A program made the position numbers and the translations under genes. A stretch of DNA of 7,048 nt from Legionellales bacterium. Its GTDB lineage: Bacteria; Pseudomonadota; Gammaproteobacteria; Legionellales; Legionellaceae. The notes below the pieces were generated by a model. It was not told the origin of the DNA. It did not search any database and saw only the letters and a program-made list of their open reading frames with translations. Location: positions 1 through 7,048 of the forward strand of contig DNMA01000062.1 of the NCBI GenBank assembly GCA_003489505.1. The letters run 5' to 3'. Below are positions 1 to 6,453 of this stretch, one piece after another. Each line of letters starts with the position of its first letter. The first letter of the stretch is position 1.

Positions 1-22
1 CTCCCAGCTGAGCTATAACCCC
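1..22 (-). tRNA. tRNA 5' end, probably tRNA-Ala (partial)
   Basis: Read on the minus strand, this begins GGGGTTATAGCTCAGCTGGG. That is a 7-nt acceptor arm half, the invariant U8, and a D-arm with the AGCTCAGCTGGGAG pattern. Gammaproteobacterial tRNA-Ala starts almost identically (GGGGCTATAGCTCAGC...). One tRNA-Val isoacceptor shares the D-arm but has a different acceptor sequence. The anticodon, T-arm and 3' end lie outside the window, so the amino acid is inferred from the 5' end alone. A strong promoter lies directly upstream, so this tRNA has its own promoter and is transcribed leftward out of the window. Confidence 0.8.
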
Positions 23-56
23 TTAATGAAATCGAATTCTATGATTTCATTAAGGG
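20..56. repeat. Perfect 14-bp inverted repeat around the tRNA -10 box
   Basis: The arm CCCTTAATGAAATC at 20-33 is the exact reverse complement of 43-56, with a 9-base gap (34-42) between them. The gap contains the whole -10 hexamer of the tRNA promoter. One arm lies in the -35/-10 spacer. The other covers the initiation region and ends inside the first three bases of the tRNA. Only one arm would be transcribed, so this is a DNA-level symmetry, such as an operator or cruciform, and not an RNA hairpin. Neither side has the T-run of a terminator. Confidence 0.85.
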
Positions 57-64
57 AATGTCAA
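36..64 (-). promoter_or_regulatory. sigma70 promoter of the tRNA gene
   Basis: On the minus strand a perfect -35 hexamer TTGACA (59-64) is followed by exactly 17 bp and a -10 hexamer TAGAAT (36-41, five of six consensus bases). The DNA upstream of the -35 (about 65-103) is AT-rich and could act as an UP element. Transcription should start near positions 27-29, leaving a leader of only about 5-7 nt before the mature tRNA 5' end at 22. The stretch between the -10 box and the start is not GC-rich, unlike the discriminator of classic stringently controlled stable-RNA promoters. Confidence 0.8.
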
Positions 65-95
65 GGCTTTTATTCTAAATTAAAAGTCTATTGAA

Positions 96-123
96 AAAAA
101 AACATTTAAACATTCGTTTTTTT
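96..123 (-). terminator. Possible weak AT-only terminator after the His-rich gene
   Basis: An A-run ending in C (96-103) can pair with G followed by seven T (116-123) across a 12-nt loop. Read on the minus strand it sits at the stop codon of the His-rich gene and ends in a long U tract (94-102). The stem is almost entirely A:U and its 3' arm is also the U tract, so it is a poor intrinsic terminator. It is listed because nothing better separates this cluster from the tRNA promoter. Confidence 0.25.
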
Positions 124-451
124 AGAAACCAAAGCCGACTCTTACATCACGGCCATGAATATGCGGGTGGCTTCTATCATCACGGCCATGAATGTGGCTT
201 CTATCATCGCGCCCATGAATGTGGATAGGGCCTCTTCCATGCATGTAGGGGTCGCTATCTACTCGTGTATGAAAACAGCTATGAAAATGACGATAACGCG
301 GTGAGTCAAAGATAAAAAATGACCCACCGGCCGATTGTAGTGCATAAAGAAAAATAACCAAGAAAAGGGCTAATATAAATAGATTGACTATGGGAATGAA
401 TGCCGCTAATAAATTGTTGATAACCAATAATGAAAGACTAGCACTTAACAT
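122..451 (-). CDS. Small membrane protein with His-rich repeated tail, function unknown
   Basis: This 109-residue protein is not from a family I recognise. Residues about 6-40 are strongly hydrophobic and contain at least one membrane segment, with a membrane-anchor look and no clear signal-peptide cleavage site. The remainder is polar and rich in His, Arg and Asp. Four copies of a [I/M]HGR motif (HGR at 71-73, 79-81, 88-90, 99-101) sit in short tandem repeats of the type IHGRDDRSH. The protein ends GFGF. The start is well supported: AGGAG (459-463) lies 7 nt upstream of the ATG. It begins 23 nt after the ispA stop on the same strand, so it is probably the last gene of the mscS-xseB-ispA cluster. 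The clustered histidines could bind metal ions, but this is only a guess from composition. Confidence 0.7.
   Translation of the reverse strand: MLSASLSLLVINNLLAAFIPIVNLFILALFLVIFLYALQSAGGSFFIFDSPRYRHFHSCFHTRVDSDPYMHGRGPIHIHGRDDRSHIHGRDDRSHPHIHGRDVRVGFGF
145..249 (-). repeat. Short in-frame tandem repeats (27/33 nt) encoding HGRD units
   Basis: Plus-strand units start at 145 (33 nt), 178 (27 nt), 205 (33 nt) and 238 (partial). They share a core close to CATCACGGCCATGAAT. All lengths are multiples of three, so copy changes keep the reading frame. They encode the repeated IHGRDDRSH-type units in the tail of the His-rich protein. The units at 145 and 178 are nearly identical in DNA, which suggests recent duplication by slippage. 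Confidence 0.8.
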
Positions 452-474
452 TAGATTTCTCCTCGAATAGTGGA

Positions 475-1371
475 TTAAATATTATTTAGCTTCTGTTCTA
501 ATTGCTCAACCAAAGACTTTAAATAAGTGGATTCATGTAAAGATTCAATGATTTTTCTGGCTTGAGTAAATTCATTTTTGATTAAATATCTTAATTCCTC
601 TTGTGGGTAAAAATGAGTAAAAGTCATTTTTTGATTACTTAAATCAGAGGATTGGTTTTTCCCCCATTGAGCGGATGCATAAACATCACCGTAATCATCT
701 AACATTTGATAAGCCAAACCCAAATGATGGGTAAAATCTTTTAAAATTTGCGTATGTTTTTGACTGGCATCAGCACAAATCGCGACACTTAAAACAATAG
801 CTTCTAAAAGAGCTGTCGTTTTTAAATGATGAATTTTTTTTAATTGTTCGAGAGTCAAATCTTGATTTTGCAAAAGTCTTAAATCCAGACATTGTCCACT
901 GAGTACGCCATGTGGACCAATATGTTCTAAGATGATTTGTGTGACTGGAATGCTTTTTGTGCTGGGAAGTTTTTCTAATAATAATGAAAAGGCCAAATGA
1001 TTGAGGGTATTACCTGTTAAAATAGCTGTGGCTTCATCAAAAGCTTTATGACAGCTTAATTTTCCACGACGATAATCATCATTATCCATAGCGGGTAAGT
1101 CATCATGAACTAATGAGTAGGCATGAATTAATTCAATACTTAAGGCAATGGGGTCTAAAATTTCATAGGGTAAATTAAAAATCTGACCTGTTGCATAGAC
1201 CATAGATGCTCTAAATTTTTTTCCAGGCGTTTGCATCACATAATGTGTGGCTTGAAGTAAAACGGGATCAGGAAATTGAAGTTGATTTAAAAACTGTTCT
1301 TGATAATTATTGAAATGCTGAAGTTTCTCTTTAAAAAAAATCTCAGGGATTATCATTTGATGTATTGTCAT
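475..1371 (-). CDS. ispA: (2E,6E)-farnesyl diphosphate synthase
   Basis: A cytoplasmic short-chain trans-prenyltransferase. It condenses isopentenyl diphosphate with dimethylallyl and then geranyl diphosphate to make C15 farnesyl diphosphate, the precursor of undecaprenyl carriers and the ubiquinone tail. The 298 residues match the family length. The first Asp-rich motif lies in HAYSLVHDDLPAMDNDD (83-99) and the second is DDYGD (225-229). The two-residue insertion in the first motif and Tyr five residues ahead of it are typical of bacterial farnesyl synthases. GKKFRAS (50-56) replaces the usual GKRLRP, and GNTL (120-123) replaces the usual GDAL. The order xseB-ispA is the classic gammaproteobacterial arrangement, but dxs does not follow. 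The ATG at 1371 overlaps xseB by 29 nt. An in-frame ATG at residue 6 would reduce this to 14 nt, and neither has a strong ribosome binding site. Confidence 0.95.
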   Translation of the reverse strand: MTIHQMIIPEIFFKEKLQHFNNYQEQFLNQLQFPDPVLLQATHYVMQTPGKKFRASMVYATGQIFNLPYEILDPIALSIELIHAYSLVHDDLPAMDNDDYRRGKLSCHKAFDEATAILTGNTLNHLAFSLLLEKLPSTKSIPVTQIILEHIGPHGVLSGQCLDLRLLQNQDLTLEQLKKIHHLKTTALLEAIVLSVAICADASQKHTQILKDFTHHLGLAYQMLDDYGDVYASAQWGKNQSSDLSNQKMTFTHFYPQEELRYLIKNEFTQARKIIESLHESTYLKSLVEQLEQKLNNI

Positions 1372-1564
1372 TATTAGAGTCTTTCATTAATTGATTGATT
1401 TTATTCTGAGCTTCGTTGAGGGCAGTCTGACAATATTGAGAAAGTTTCATGCCTTCTTCAAATTTTTTAAGAGTTTCTTCTAGAGGTAGATCACCTTGTT
1501 CAAGGCTCTCTACAATTTTTTCTAATTCAGTAATCGATTGTTCAAAATTTTTGGCTGATGTCAT
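1343..1564 (-). CDS. xseB: Exodeoxyribonuclease VII small subunit
   Basis: XseB is the small subunit of exonuclease VII. Several copies bind each XseA, and the complex degrades single-stranded DNA to oligonucleotides during repair. The 73 residues match the family length and form a predicted helical hairpin. The family signature is clear: FEQSITELEKIVESLE (7-22), GDLPLEETLKKFEEGMKL (24-41), then C45 and an NEAQNKI stretch. The Asn/Asp-rich tail (63-73) is low-complexity and overlaps the ispA start. GGAGGA (1569-1574) stands 4 nt before the ATG, the strongest ribosome binding site in this cluster. The gene starts 54 nt after the mscS-type gene and is probably co-transcribed with it. XseA is not in the window. 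Confidence 0.95.
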   Translation of the reverse strand: MTSAKNFEQSITELEKIVESLEQGDLPLEETLKKFEEGMKLSQYCQTALNEAQNKINQLMKDSNNDNTSNDNP

Positions 1565-1618
1565 AGCGTCCTCCAGTGATGAGAAGTTAACAATATTTCA
1601 TGGACAAAGCAACCGCAT

Positions 1619-3922
1619 TTATTCATTTTTGTCATGGATATTTTGTACAAATACGGTTTGTTGTGGCATTGGCATGACCACACCATGCTCATTAAAGAGT
1701 TTAAAAATACTGTAGTTTAAATCACTACTGATAACAGATTTTTTATTGGCATCGCGTATTAAACACCATAATTGGAACATCAAGGCATGATCACCAAAAC
1801 CTTTGAATAGTACGTTAGGTTTTTGACGTCCAGTTTTGATAATATCATCATGAGAGTAAGCGGCTTGTAATAAAAGATCATTTACCAGTTGAATATCCGA
1901 CTCATAAGCTACGTGCACTTGACTAAAAATAGATAAATATTTATCTGTGTACATGTAGTTGGTGACTCGTCGAGTGACTAGGTCAGAATTGGGCACAATG
2001 ATATCTTCACGTTGAGGCGTAATGATTTGTGTTGAACGGACTCGAATTTTTTTCACCGTACCTTCCACACCATCGACATTGATTCTATCACCGGGCTTAA
2101 TGGGTTTTTCAATTAAAAGAATTAAACCCGATACGAAGTTATTAACAATACTTTGTAAGCCCAAACCAATACCCACAGACAAGGCCCCTGCAACGATGGC
2201 AAGTCCTGTAAAATTAAAGCCTGCTGTGAGCAGTCCTGCAATCAGTGCTAGAGCAAAACCAATATAATTTAAGATAGAAGCCACAGCGACTTGAGTATCT
2301 TCTTCTTCTTCAAATTGATAAAAGCGAGCAATCGCTGTAGACATCATTCGACAAGCTAAAAAGAGTAAACAAAAAATAATGGCGCCAATGAGAATTCTTG
2401 CCGGATAAATAGTGAAATTACTAAAAATAATACCATTTAATAAAGGAGCATAGAGTAAATCCACATAAAAACTTAAAAAACCCAGACTTTGTCCAATGAG
2501 GAAAAGACCTAATGCAATAATTATAATTTGTAAGCTGAATTTAAGAATCAAGAGTTCAGTGTAGTTCCCATGCTCTTTATAGCCAAACAAATAACGAATT
2601 TTTGAATTTTGGGGTGGCGTGATGGCGTTGAGATATATCTTTTGTGCGGCTTGAACAAATAAGCCGGTCATAAAAGCAATAAAGATAATGGTTAAGCCTG
2701 AGTAAACTAAACGCATGGCTAAAACATGATAACCAATCATATCGCAAACAATACAGGTGAGAGTAAATAAAATGGAAGTATTTTTAAGTGCTTTTCGATG
2801 GTTATTAATCCAGGAAAAATGCCGGTGTTTTCTAATAAAACGATAAACATTAAATAAGGTCAGGCCTAAAATGATAATGAGAAGTAATGTTTGTGTTGCA
2901 ATAATTGCTGTTCGGTTTGGATTGAGCAGTGGTTTAATCCATGGGCCTAAAGCTCTTGCAAATAGAATAAAGATGATGATGGTAATGAGCGTATCAAAAT
3001 ATTTGAAGTCAAGCCCATACCAATAAAATAAAGCTCTGACTCGCTTAATAGAAAAAATAAAATGATTTAAAAAGATTAAGCCGATGTAAATAGACAGAAT
3101 TTTAAAAAATTCACAAAGTTCAGTCGGTATTGTAGGATGGAATATGCACCAGACCCAATTGAGTAGCATCCAATTGGCAAAAAACAAGCTCACGACCCAT
3201 TCTAAATGTTCTCCTTTAAGTCTAAAGATTTTTTTAAAACGTGGAACTCTGGAAAAATACCAATAGATGTATATGGCGAAAAATATACTCAATAACAAGG
3301 TATAAGCAAAAATTGGCCATTGTATTTGAGACAAATCAAAGGAGAGCTTATTCTGAATTAGGTTATGATGGTTAAAGTTTTTGATGAATTTTGGAATGCC
3401 TTTCCAAATCGGTAAGGTTTGTGAAAAGGTTTCTTCTTTTTTAAGCTCTGCTGCTGCCGACTGATAAGCGGTAATGGCTTCATCTGCACGAATGGTAAAT
3501 AAACGGCATTGGGCTTGAGCATTGCTTAGTCGTTTCGATTCTTTTTGCAAATAAACTTGATCTGCTGTCGTCGTGTCTAAAGGAATGAGCGCGGTGGTTT
3601 TGGTTTCACCAGGTAAGCTAGGTGGTGAGAGTAAATTACTAATATAATTAAGTCTTTTTTGGGTATTCTCGACACAGTCTTGGGCTTCGTTGTTCAGGTT
3701 TTGTAGTTTTTTAATAGCAATTTGTAAATCTTTTAAATTCAGGTTTTGTGTAGAAAGTTTTAAGTTGATTTGATCAAAAACCTTGTTGGCCTCAAGTGTA
3801 TTAAAGTCTTCTTGATTATTGAGATTATTTTGATAAATAGGATTCTTAATGGTTTGAGGGTCTTGAGCCCAGATAAAAGGCATAAAAAAAATAAAGAGGA
3901 TAATTGCGTAAAATTTTTTCAT
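1619..3922 (-). CDS. Large MscS-family mechanosensitive channel
   Basis: A 767-residue inner-membrane protein whose C-terminal third is a standard MscS module. MscS channels open under membrane tension and release solutes on hypo-osmotic shock. Residues 1-19 form a signal peptide ending FIWAQ. Residues about 40-170 are a polar, helix-rich, presumably periplasmic region. About ten or eleven hydrophobic segments follow between 204 and 590. The pore-lining helix is AGALSVGIGLGLQSIVNNF (578-596), with the usual Gly/Ala packing pattern. The beta domain contains EKPIKPGDRI (605-614) and IITPQREDIIVPNSD (633-647), both MscS hallmarks. The C-terminal alpha/beta domain runs to about 760. The layout resembles MscK/YjeP-type channels, which have extra N-terminal membrane segments, though it is shorter than E. 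coli MscK. No strong ribosome binding site precedes the ATG. It heads the minus-strand cluster. Confidence 0.92.
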   Translation of the reverse strand: MKKFYAIILFIFFMPFIWAQDPQTIKNPIYQNNLNNQEDFNTLEANKVFDQINLKLSTQNLNLKDLQIAIKKLQNLNNEAQDCVENTQKRLNYISNLLSPPSLPGETKTTALIPLDTTTADQVYLQKESKRLSNAQAQCRLFTIRADEAITAYQSAAAELKKEETFSQTLPIWKGIPKFIKNFNHHNLIQNKLSFDLSQIQWPIFAYTLLLSIFFAIYIYWYFSRVPRFKKIFRLKGEHLEWVVSLFFANWMLLNWVWCIFHPTIPTELCEFFKILSIYIGLIFLNHFIFSIKRVRALFYWYGLDFKYFDTLITIIIFILFARALGPWIKPLLNPNRTAIIATQTLLLIIILGLTLFNVYRFIRKHRHFSWINNHRKALKNTSILFTLTCIVCDMIGYHVLAMRLVYSGLTIIFIAFMTGLFVQAAQKIYLNAITPPQNSKIRYLFGYKEHGNYTELLILKFSLQIIIIALGLFLIGQSLGFLSFYVDLLYAPLLNGIIFSNFTIYPARILIGAIIFCLLFLACRMMSTAIARFYQFEEEEDTQVAVASILNYIGFALALIAGLLTAGFNFTGLAIVAGALSVGIGLGLQSIVNNFVSGLILLIEKPIKPGDRINVDGVEGTVKKIRVRSTQIITPQREDIIVPNSDLVTRRVTNYMYTDKYLSIFSQVHVAYESDIQLVNDLLLQAAYSHDDIIKTGRQKPNVLFKGFGDHALMFQLWCLIRDANKKSVISSDLNYSIFKLFNEHGVVMPMPQQTVFVQNIHDKNE

Positions 3923-4093
3923 ATTTTTATAAGTTTTTTTTATGATTTGTAGTCATCATACACAGAAGACTAGGTTTTTTCTATAGCTGAATTCATGGTA
4001 ATGATTGACCTAAAAATATCTTTTTGTCTAAAAAAAATATTTTTAAAATATATCTTATAATTAATGTAAGAAAATAATGATAGGCAGAAAATA
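3923..4093. promoter_or_regulatory. Divergent promoter region between mscS-type gene and algH
   Basis: This is 171 bp of very AT-rich DNA between divergent genes, so it must hold both promoters. For algH the best pair is TTGACC (4005-4010), 16 bp, TCTAAA (4027-4032). A perfect TATAAT at 4056-4061 is nearer the gene but has no recognisable -35. For the channel gene, TATGAT on the minus strand (3955-3960) is the best -10, also with a poor -35. AT-richness makes chance matches likely. I see no inverted repeat or RNA element here. Confidence 0.35.
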
Positions 4094-4672
4094 ATGACAT
4101 TAATGCCATTAGGTGGAAACTTTTTAATTGCCATGAATAAGCCAGAAATTAAACAAAGTATTTTTGGTCAGGCTGTTATTTTTGTTTGTGAGCATCATGA
4201 ACAAGGTTCCGTTGGATTAATCATTAATCGTCCGACCTCATTTCATTTAAGTTATATCTTTGAGCAGTTAAATTTAGATTTTGAGAATGCCATAAATAAA
4301 GAATTGCCATTACTATTTGGCGGACCTATTCAGCCTGAAAGAGGTTTTGTTTTACATCAGCCACCAGGTGAATGGCGTTCAAGCTTGATTATTAGACCTC
4401 ATGATGTGACTTTAACCACCTCTAATGATATTATTAGAGGGCTTGCTGGTAATCAGGGACCTGAAAAAGTTTTGATTACTTTAGGTTATAGCGCATGGGA
4501 ACCACAACAATTAGAAGAAGAAATTATGAAAGATTATTGGTTAGTTTGTCCTTTCAATAAAGAATTAATTTATGAGGTTCCGTTTGCAGATCGTTGGGCC
4601 TATGCGGGCAGTTTATTAGGTATAGATCAATTAAATTTAAGTTTTATATCCCCTGGTAGTCGAGATGTATAA
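4094..4672 (+). CDS. algH: YqgE/AlgH family protein
   Basis: A conserved cytoplasmic protein of unknown biochemical role. It is named for an effect on alginate production in Pseudomonas. The 192 residues match the family length. Family landmarks are FLIAM (10-14), CEHHEQGSVGLIINRP (32-47), the GGP turn (76-78), RGFVLH (83-88), GYSAWEPQQLEEEI (131-144) and WLV (149-151). ADRWAYAGSLLGID (165-178) is the usual C-terminal block. The first ATG gives the expected N-terminus, with a weak AGG about 10 nt upstream. It overlaps yqgF by 8 nt. Linkage of algH and yqgF is common in gammaproteobacteria, and the overlap suggests translational coupling. Confidence 0.95.
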   Translation: MTLMPLGGNFLIAMNKPEIKQSIFGQAVIFVCEHHEQGSVGLIINRPTSFHLSYIFEQLNLDFENAINKELPLLFGGPIQPERGFVLHQPPGEWRSSLIIRPHDVTLTTSNDIIRGLAGNQGPEKVLITLGYSAWEPQQLEEEIMKDYWLVCPFNKELIYEVPFADRWAYAGSLLGIDQLNLSFISPGSRDV

Positions 4673-5093
4673 AGAAGGTTATTGTCTAGGTTTTGATTTT
4701 GGTTTAAAAAAAATTGGGTATGCTATCGGGCAATTTATTACCCATACTGCTCAACCCCAAGGTATTATTCATGTTAAAGACGGTCAAGTAGACTGGGATG
4801 CTATTCGAAAAATCATTAAGGAATGGCGGCCGGTATGTTTGATTGTCGGTTTGCCGAAAGCAATTGATGACTCACCTTTATATATTACCGAATATGTTTT
4901 ACAGTTTGCTAAGGATTTAGAACAGTTTCATTTGCCGGTTCACTTATCCGATGAACGCATGACGACCAAAGAAGCTAAGAGTCATTTATTTGAAAAGGGC
5001 GGTTTTAAGGCCCTTGCTTATGGAAAAGTTGATAGTGTGGCAGCTGCAATCTTACTAGAACAATGGATGAATGAGCCTAAAGCCTCTTTTTAA
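4665..5093 (+). CDS. ruvX: YqgF/RuvX RNase H-like nuclease (16S rRNA processing; Holliday-junction resolvase-like)
   Basis: Also known as yqgF. A cytoplasmic RNase H-fold nuclease, implicated in maturing the 5' end of 16S rRNA and often annotated as a putative Holliday-junction resolvase. The 142 residues match the family. The putative metal-binding acids are all present: D11 in GFDFGLKKIGYAIG (9-22), DE at 96-97 in DERMTTKEA (96-104), and D123 in GKVDSVAAAILLE (120-132). IVGLP (60-64) and FEKGGFKAL (109-117) also match closely. The ATG lies inside the last codons of algH, so translation is probably coupled. Its TAA stop interlocks with that of convergent ubiK within a shared TTAA. Confidence 0.95.
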   Translation: MYKEGYCLGFDFGLKKIGYAIGQFITHTAQPQGIIHVKDGQVDWDAIRKIIKEWRPVCLIVGLPKAIDDSPLYITEYVLQFAKDLEQFHLPVHLSDERMTTKEAKSHLFEKGGFKALAYGKVDSVAAAILLEQWMNEPKASF

Positions 5094-5344
5094 ACAGATT
5101 TTTGTTTTTTTTCTAATAGTTCTTTAACTTGTTTTTCAAGAATTTCGACTTTATCACGAGTTTTTGCTAATACTTGAGTTTGTACATCAAATTCTTCACG
5201 GCTGACGACATCTAATTTAGCAAGTGATGATTGTAAAATCATTTTAATTTTTTGACGTAAATCATCTTCAATTTCTTGGCGATTAAAAGGTAAAATTTCT
5301 AATAGTTTTTTACTGATTTCATCAATTTGAAAATTGGGTAACAT
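5090..5344 (-). CDS. ubiK: UbiK/BMFP-family accessory factor (YqiC-like)
   Basis: A BMFP (brucella membrane fusogenic protein)-type small coiled-coil protein. In E. coli the homologue UbiK (YqiC) supports ubiquinone biosynthesis together with UbiJ, and was earlier studied as a membrane-fusogenic protein. The 84 residues match the family. An amphipathic N-terminal helix (about 5-45) is followed by the diagnostic block LDVVSREEFDVQTQVLAKTRDKVEILEKQVKEL (44-76), the second half of which is a coiled coil. The gene converges on yqgF with a 4-nt overlap of stop codons. A modest AAGG lies about 8 nt before the ATG. It may be read from the EVE-domain gene upstream, 52 nt away on the same strand. Confidence 0.92.
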   Translation of the reverse strand: MLPNFQIDEISKKLLEILPFNRQEIEDDLRQKIKMILQSSLAKLDVVSREEFDVQTQVLAKTRDKVEILEKQVKELLEKKQKSV

Positions 5345-5396
5345 GTCAACGCCTTAATTTGTCAAAAGATAGTCATCCTAGCATATGTGTTGTCAT

Positions 5397-5858
5397 TTAG
5401 GTAGAGACATGTTGTAGAATAAAATTCCATTGGTTGTCTGTGACAGGCATGACCGAAAGTCGATTACCTTTTCTTATAAGGGGCATTTCCTGAAGCTCTG
5501 GATGCTGATAAAGTTGTTGTAAGGGTAGAACTTCTTTGAATTTTTTTACAAATTGAACATTGACCATTTCCCATATAGGCTTTTCTGGAGTACTTTTAGG
5601 GTCATAGTGAATATCTTGTGGGTCTTGTGCTGTAAAATCGGGATAGGCTTCTCGACAGACTTTTGCAATACCAATAATGCCAGGTACTTTGCAATTGGAG
5701 TGATAAAAAAACACTAAATCGCCAAGTTTCATTTGTTTCATGAAGTTTCTAGCTTGATAGTTTCGAACACCATCCCAAGTGGTGGTCATCTCTTTAGCAT
5801 GCATTAAGTCGTCAATACTAAATGCTTCGGGTTCAGATTTCATTAACCAGTATTGCAT
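5397..5858 (-). CDS. EVE-domain protein (thymocyte nuclear protein 1-like)
   Basis: A single EVE domain, a PUA-like fold. In related proteins it is thought to bind modified bases in nucleic acid, but the role of the stand-alone bacterial members is not established. The 153 residues form a full-length domain. Signature stretches are YWLMKSEP (3-10), TTWDGVRNYQARNFM (26-40), MKLGDLVFFYHSNC (43-56) and PGIIGIAKV (59-67). YDPKSTPEKPIWEMVNVQF (85-103) and IRKGNRLSVMPV (128-139) complete the fold. GAGAG about 8 nt upstream of the ATG supports the start. Its position just downstream of ygfA on the same strand (43-nt gap) suggests a shared transcript. Confidence 0.92.
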   Translation of the reverse strand: MQYWLMKSEPEAFSIDDLMHAKEMTTTWDGVRNYQARNFMKQMKLGDLVFFYHSNCKVPGIIGIAKVCREAYPDFTAQDPQDIHYDPKSTPEKPIWEMVNVQFVKKFKEVLPLQQLYQHPELQEMPLIRKGNRLSVMPVTDNQWNFILQHVST

Positions 5859-5901
5859 ATTTGTCTCTCACTACACAGATTGATTTTGAATATTAGCATT
5901 G

Positions 5902-6453
5902 CTATTGGCAATAAAAAATATCATTTTCAGTTATCACCATATCTAAGAGTTTATCATGCGCCTCAAAGGGAATATCTTTTCTTTCCTGAAAGGCATAGGC
6001 TACCCCAATCAGTGTGGGTTTTTGAGATAAATTGGATAAGGCTCTATCGTAAAACGCTTTACCCATTCCTAGGCGATGTCCTTTTTGATCAAAGCCGACT
6101 AGAGGAAGTAAGATGATATCGAGGTTCTCAATTTCAATTTTTTCTTGTTGCTGAGGCTCAGGTATGCCATATCGATTGTTCAGATAAGGTTGAATGTCTT
6201 GGCAAAAAACCATGGTTTGATGATCAATTAGCTTAGGCAAATAAAATTTTTGATGAGAAAGTGGTGCTAAGCGATGGAGACATACCTCATTATTGCAACT
6301 TAAATAATAGGCAATATTTTGAGATTGTTGAAATAAGGGAAGATTTAGAATTTTTTGACAGATTTTTTGTGAGTATTCCTCTACAAAGGTTTGAGAAAGT
6401 GCCTTTCTTAAACAGAGTAGTTCATTTCTTAAGTGGTTTTTTTCTCGACTCAT
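5902..6453 (-). CDS. ygfA: 5-formyltetrahydrofolate cyclo-ligase
   Basis: This cytoplasmic enzyme converts 5-formyltetrahydrofolate to 5,10-methenyltetrahydrofolate using ATP, returning folate to the one-carbon pool. The 183 residues match the family. The N-terminal basic motif is LRNELLCLRKAL (8-19). YGIPEP (95-100), DIILLPLVGFDQKGHRLG (112-129) and the Asp-Arg of FYDR (134-137) follow. LIGVAYAFQ (148-156) and the HD pair (166-167) before DMVITE (171-176) complete the pattern. One oddity is GMGKAFYDR where most members have GMGGGFYDR or GGGYYDR, so two glycines of the phosphate-binding loop are replaced by Lys132 and Ala133. In many gammaproteobacteria the 6S RNA gene lies directly upstream, but I see no such RNA here. 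The start has only a weak ribosome binding site. Confidence 0.93.
   Translation of the reverse strand: MSREKNHLRNELLCLRKALSQTFVEEYSQKICQKILNLPLFQQSQNIAYYLSCNNEVCLHRLAPLSHQKFYLPKLIDHQTMVFCQDIQPYLNNRYGIPEPQQQEKIEIENLDIILLPLVGFDQKGHRLGMGKAFYDRALSNLSQKPTLIGVAYAFQERKDIPFEAHDKLLDMVITENDIFYCQ

Noticed and set aside
20..56. Strong hairpin taken as a rho-independent terminator
   Set aside because: Neither side is followed by a T-run, and a good tRNA promoter runs through it with its -10 box in the loop.
145..249. CRISPR-like or intergenic repeat array
   Set aside because: The units are directly adjacent, multiples of three, have no unique spacers, and lie in frame inside a gene with a strong ribosome binding site.
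1449..2267. Plus-strand open frames opposite xseB and the channel gene (1449-1715 and 2022-2267)
   Set aside because: Both are antisense to clearly conserved coding sequence and show no domain of their own.
5344..5365. Two TTGACA hexamers on the minus strand, 16 nt apart, as a ubiK promoter
   Set aside because: Any matching -10 box would fall inside or too near the ubiK coding region, so they cannot drive this start.
5853..6116. Plus-strand open frame opposite ygfA and the EVE gene
   Set aside because: It is antisense to well-recognised genes, has no family resemblance and no convincing ribosome binding site.
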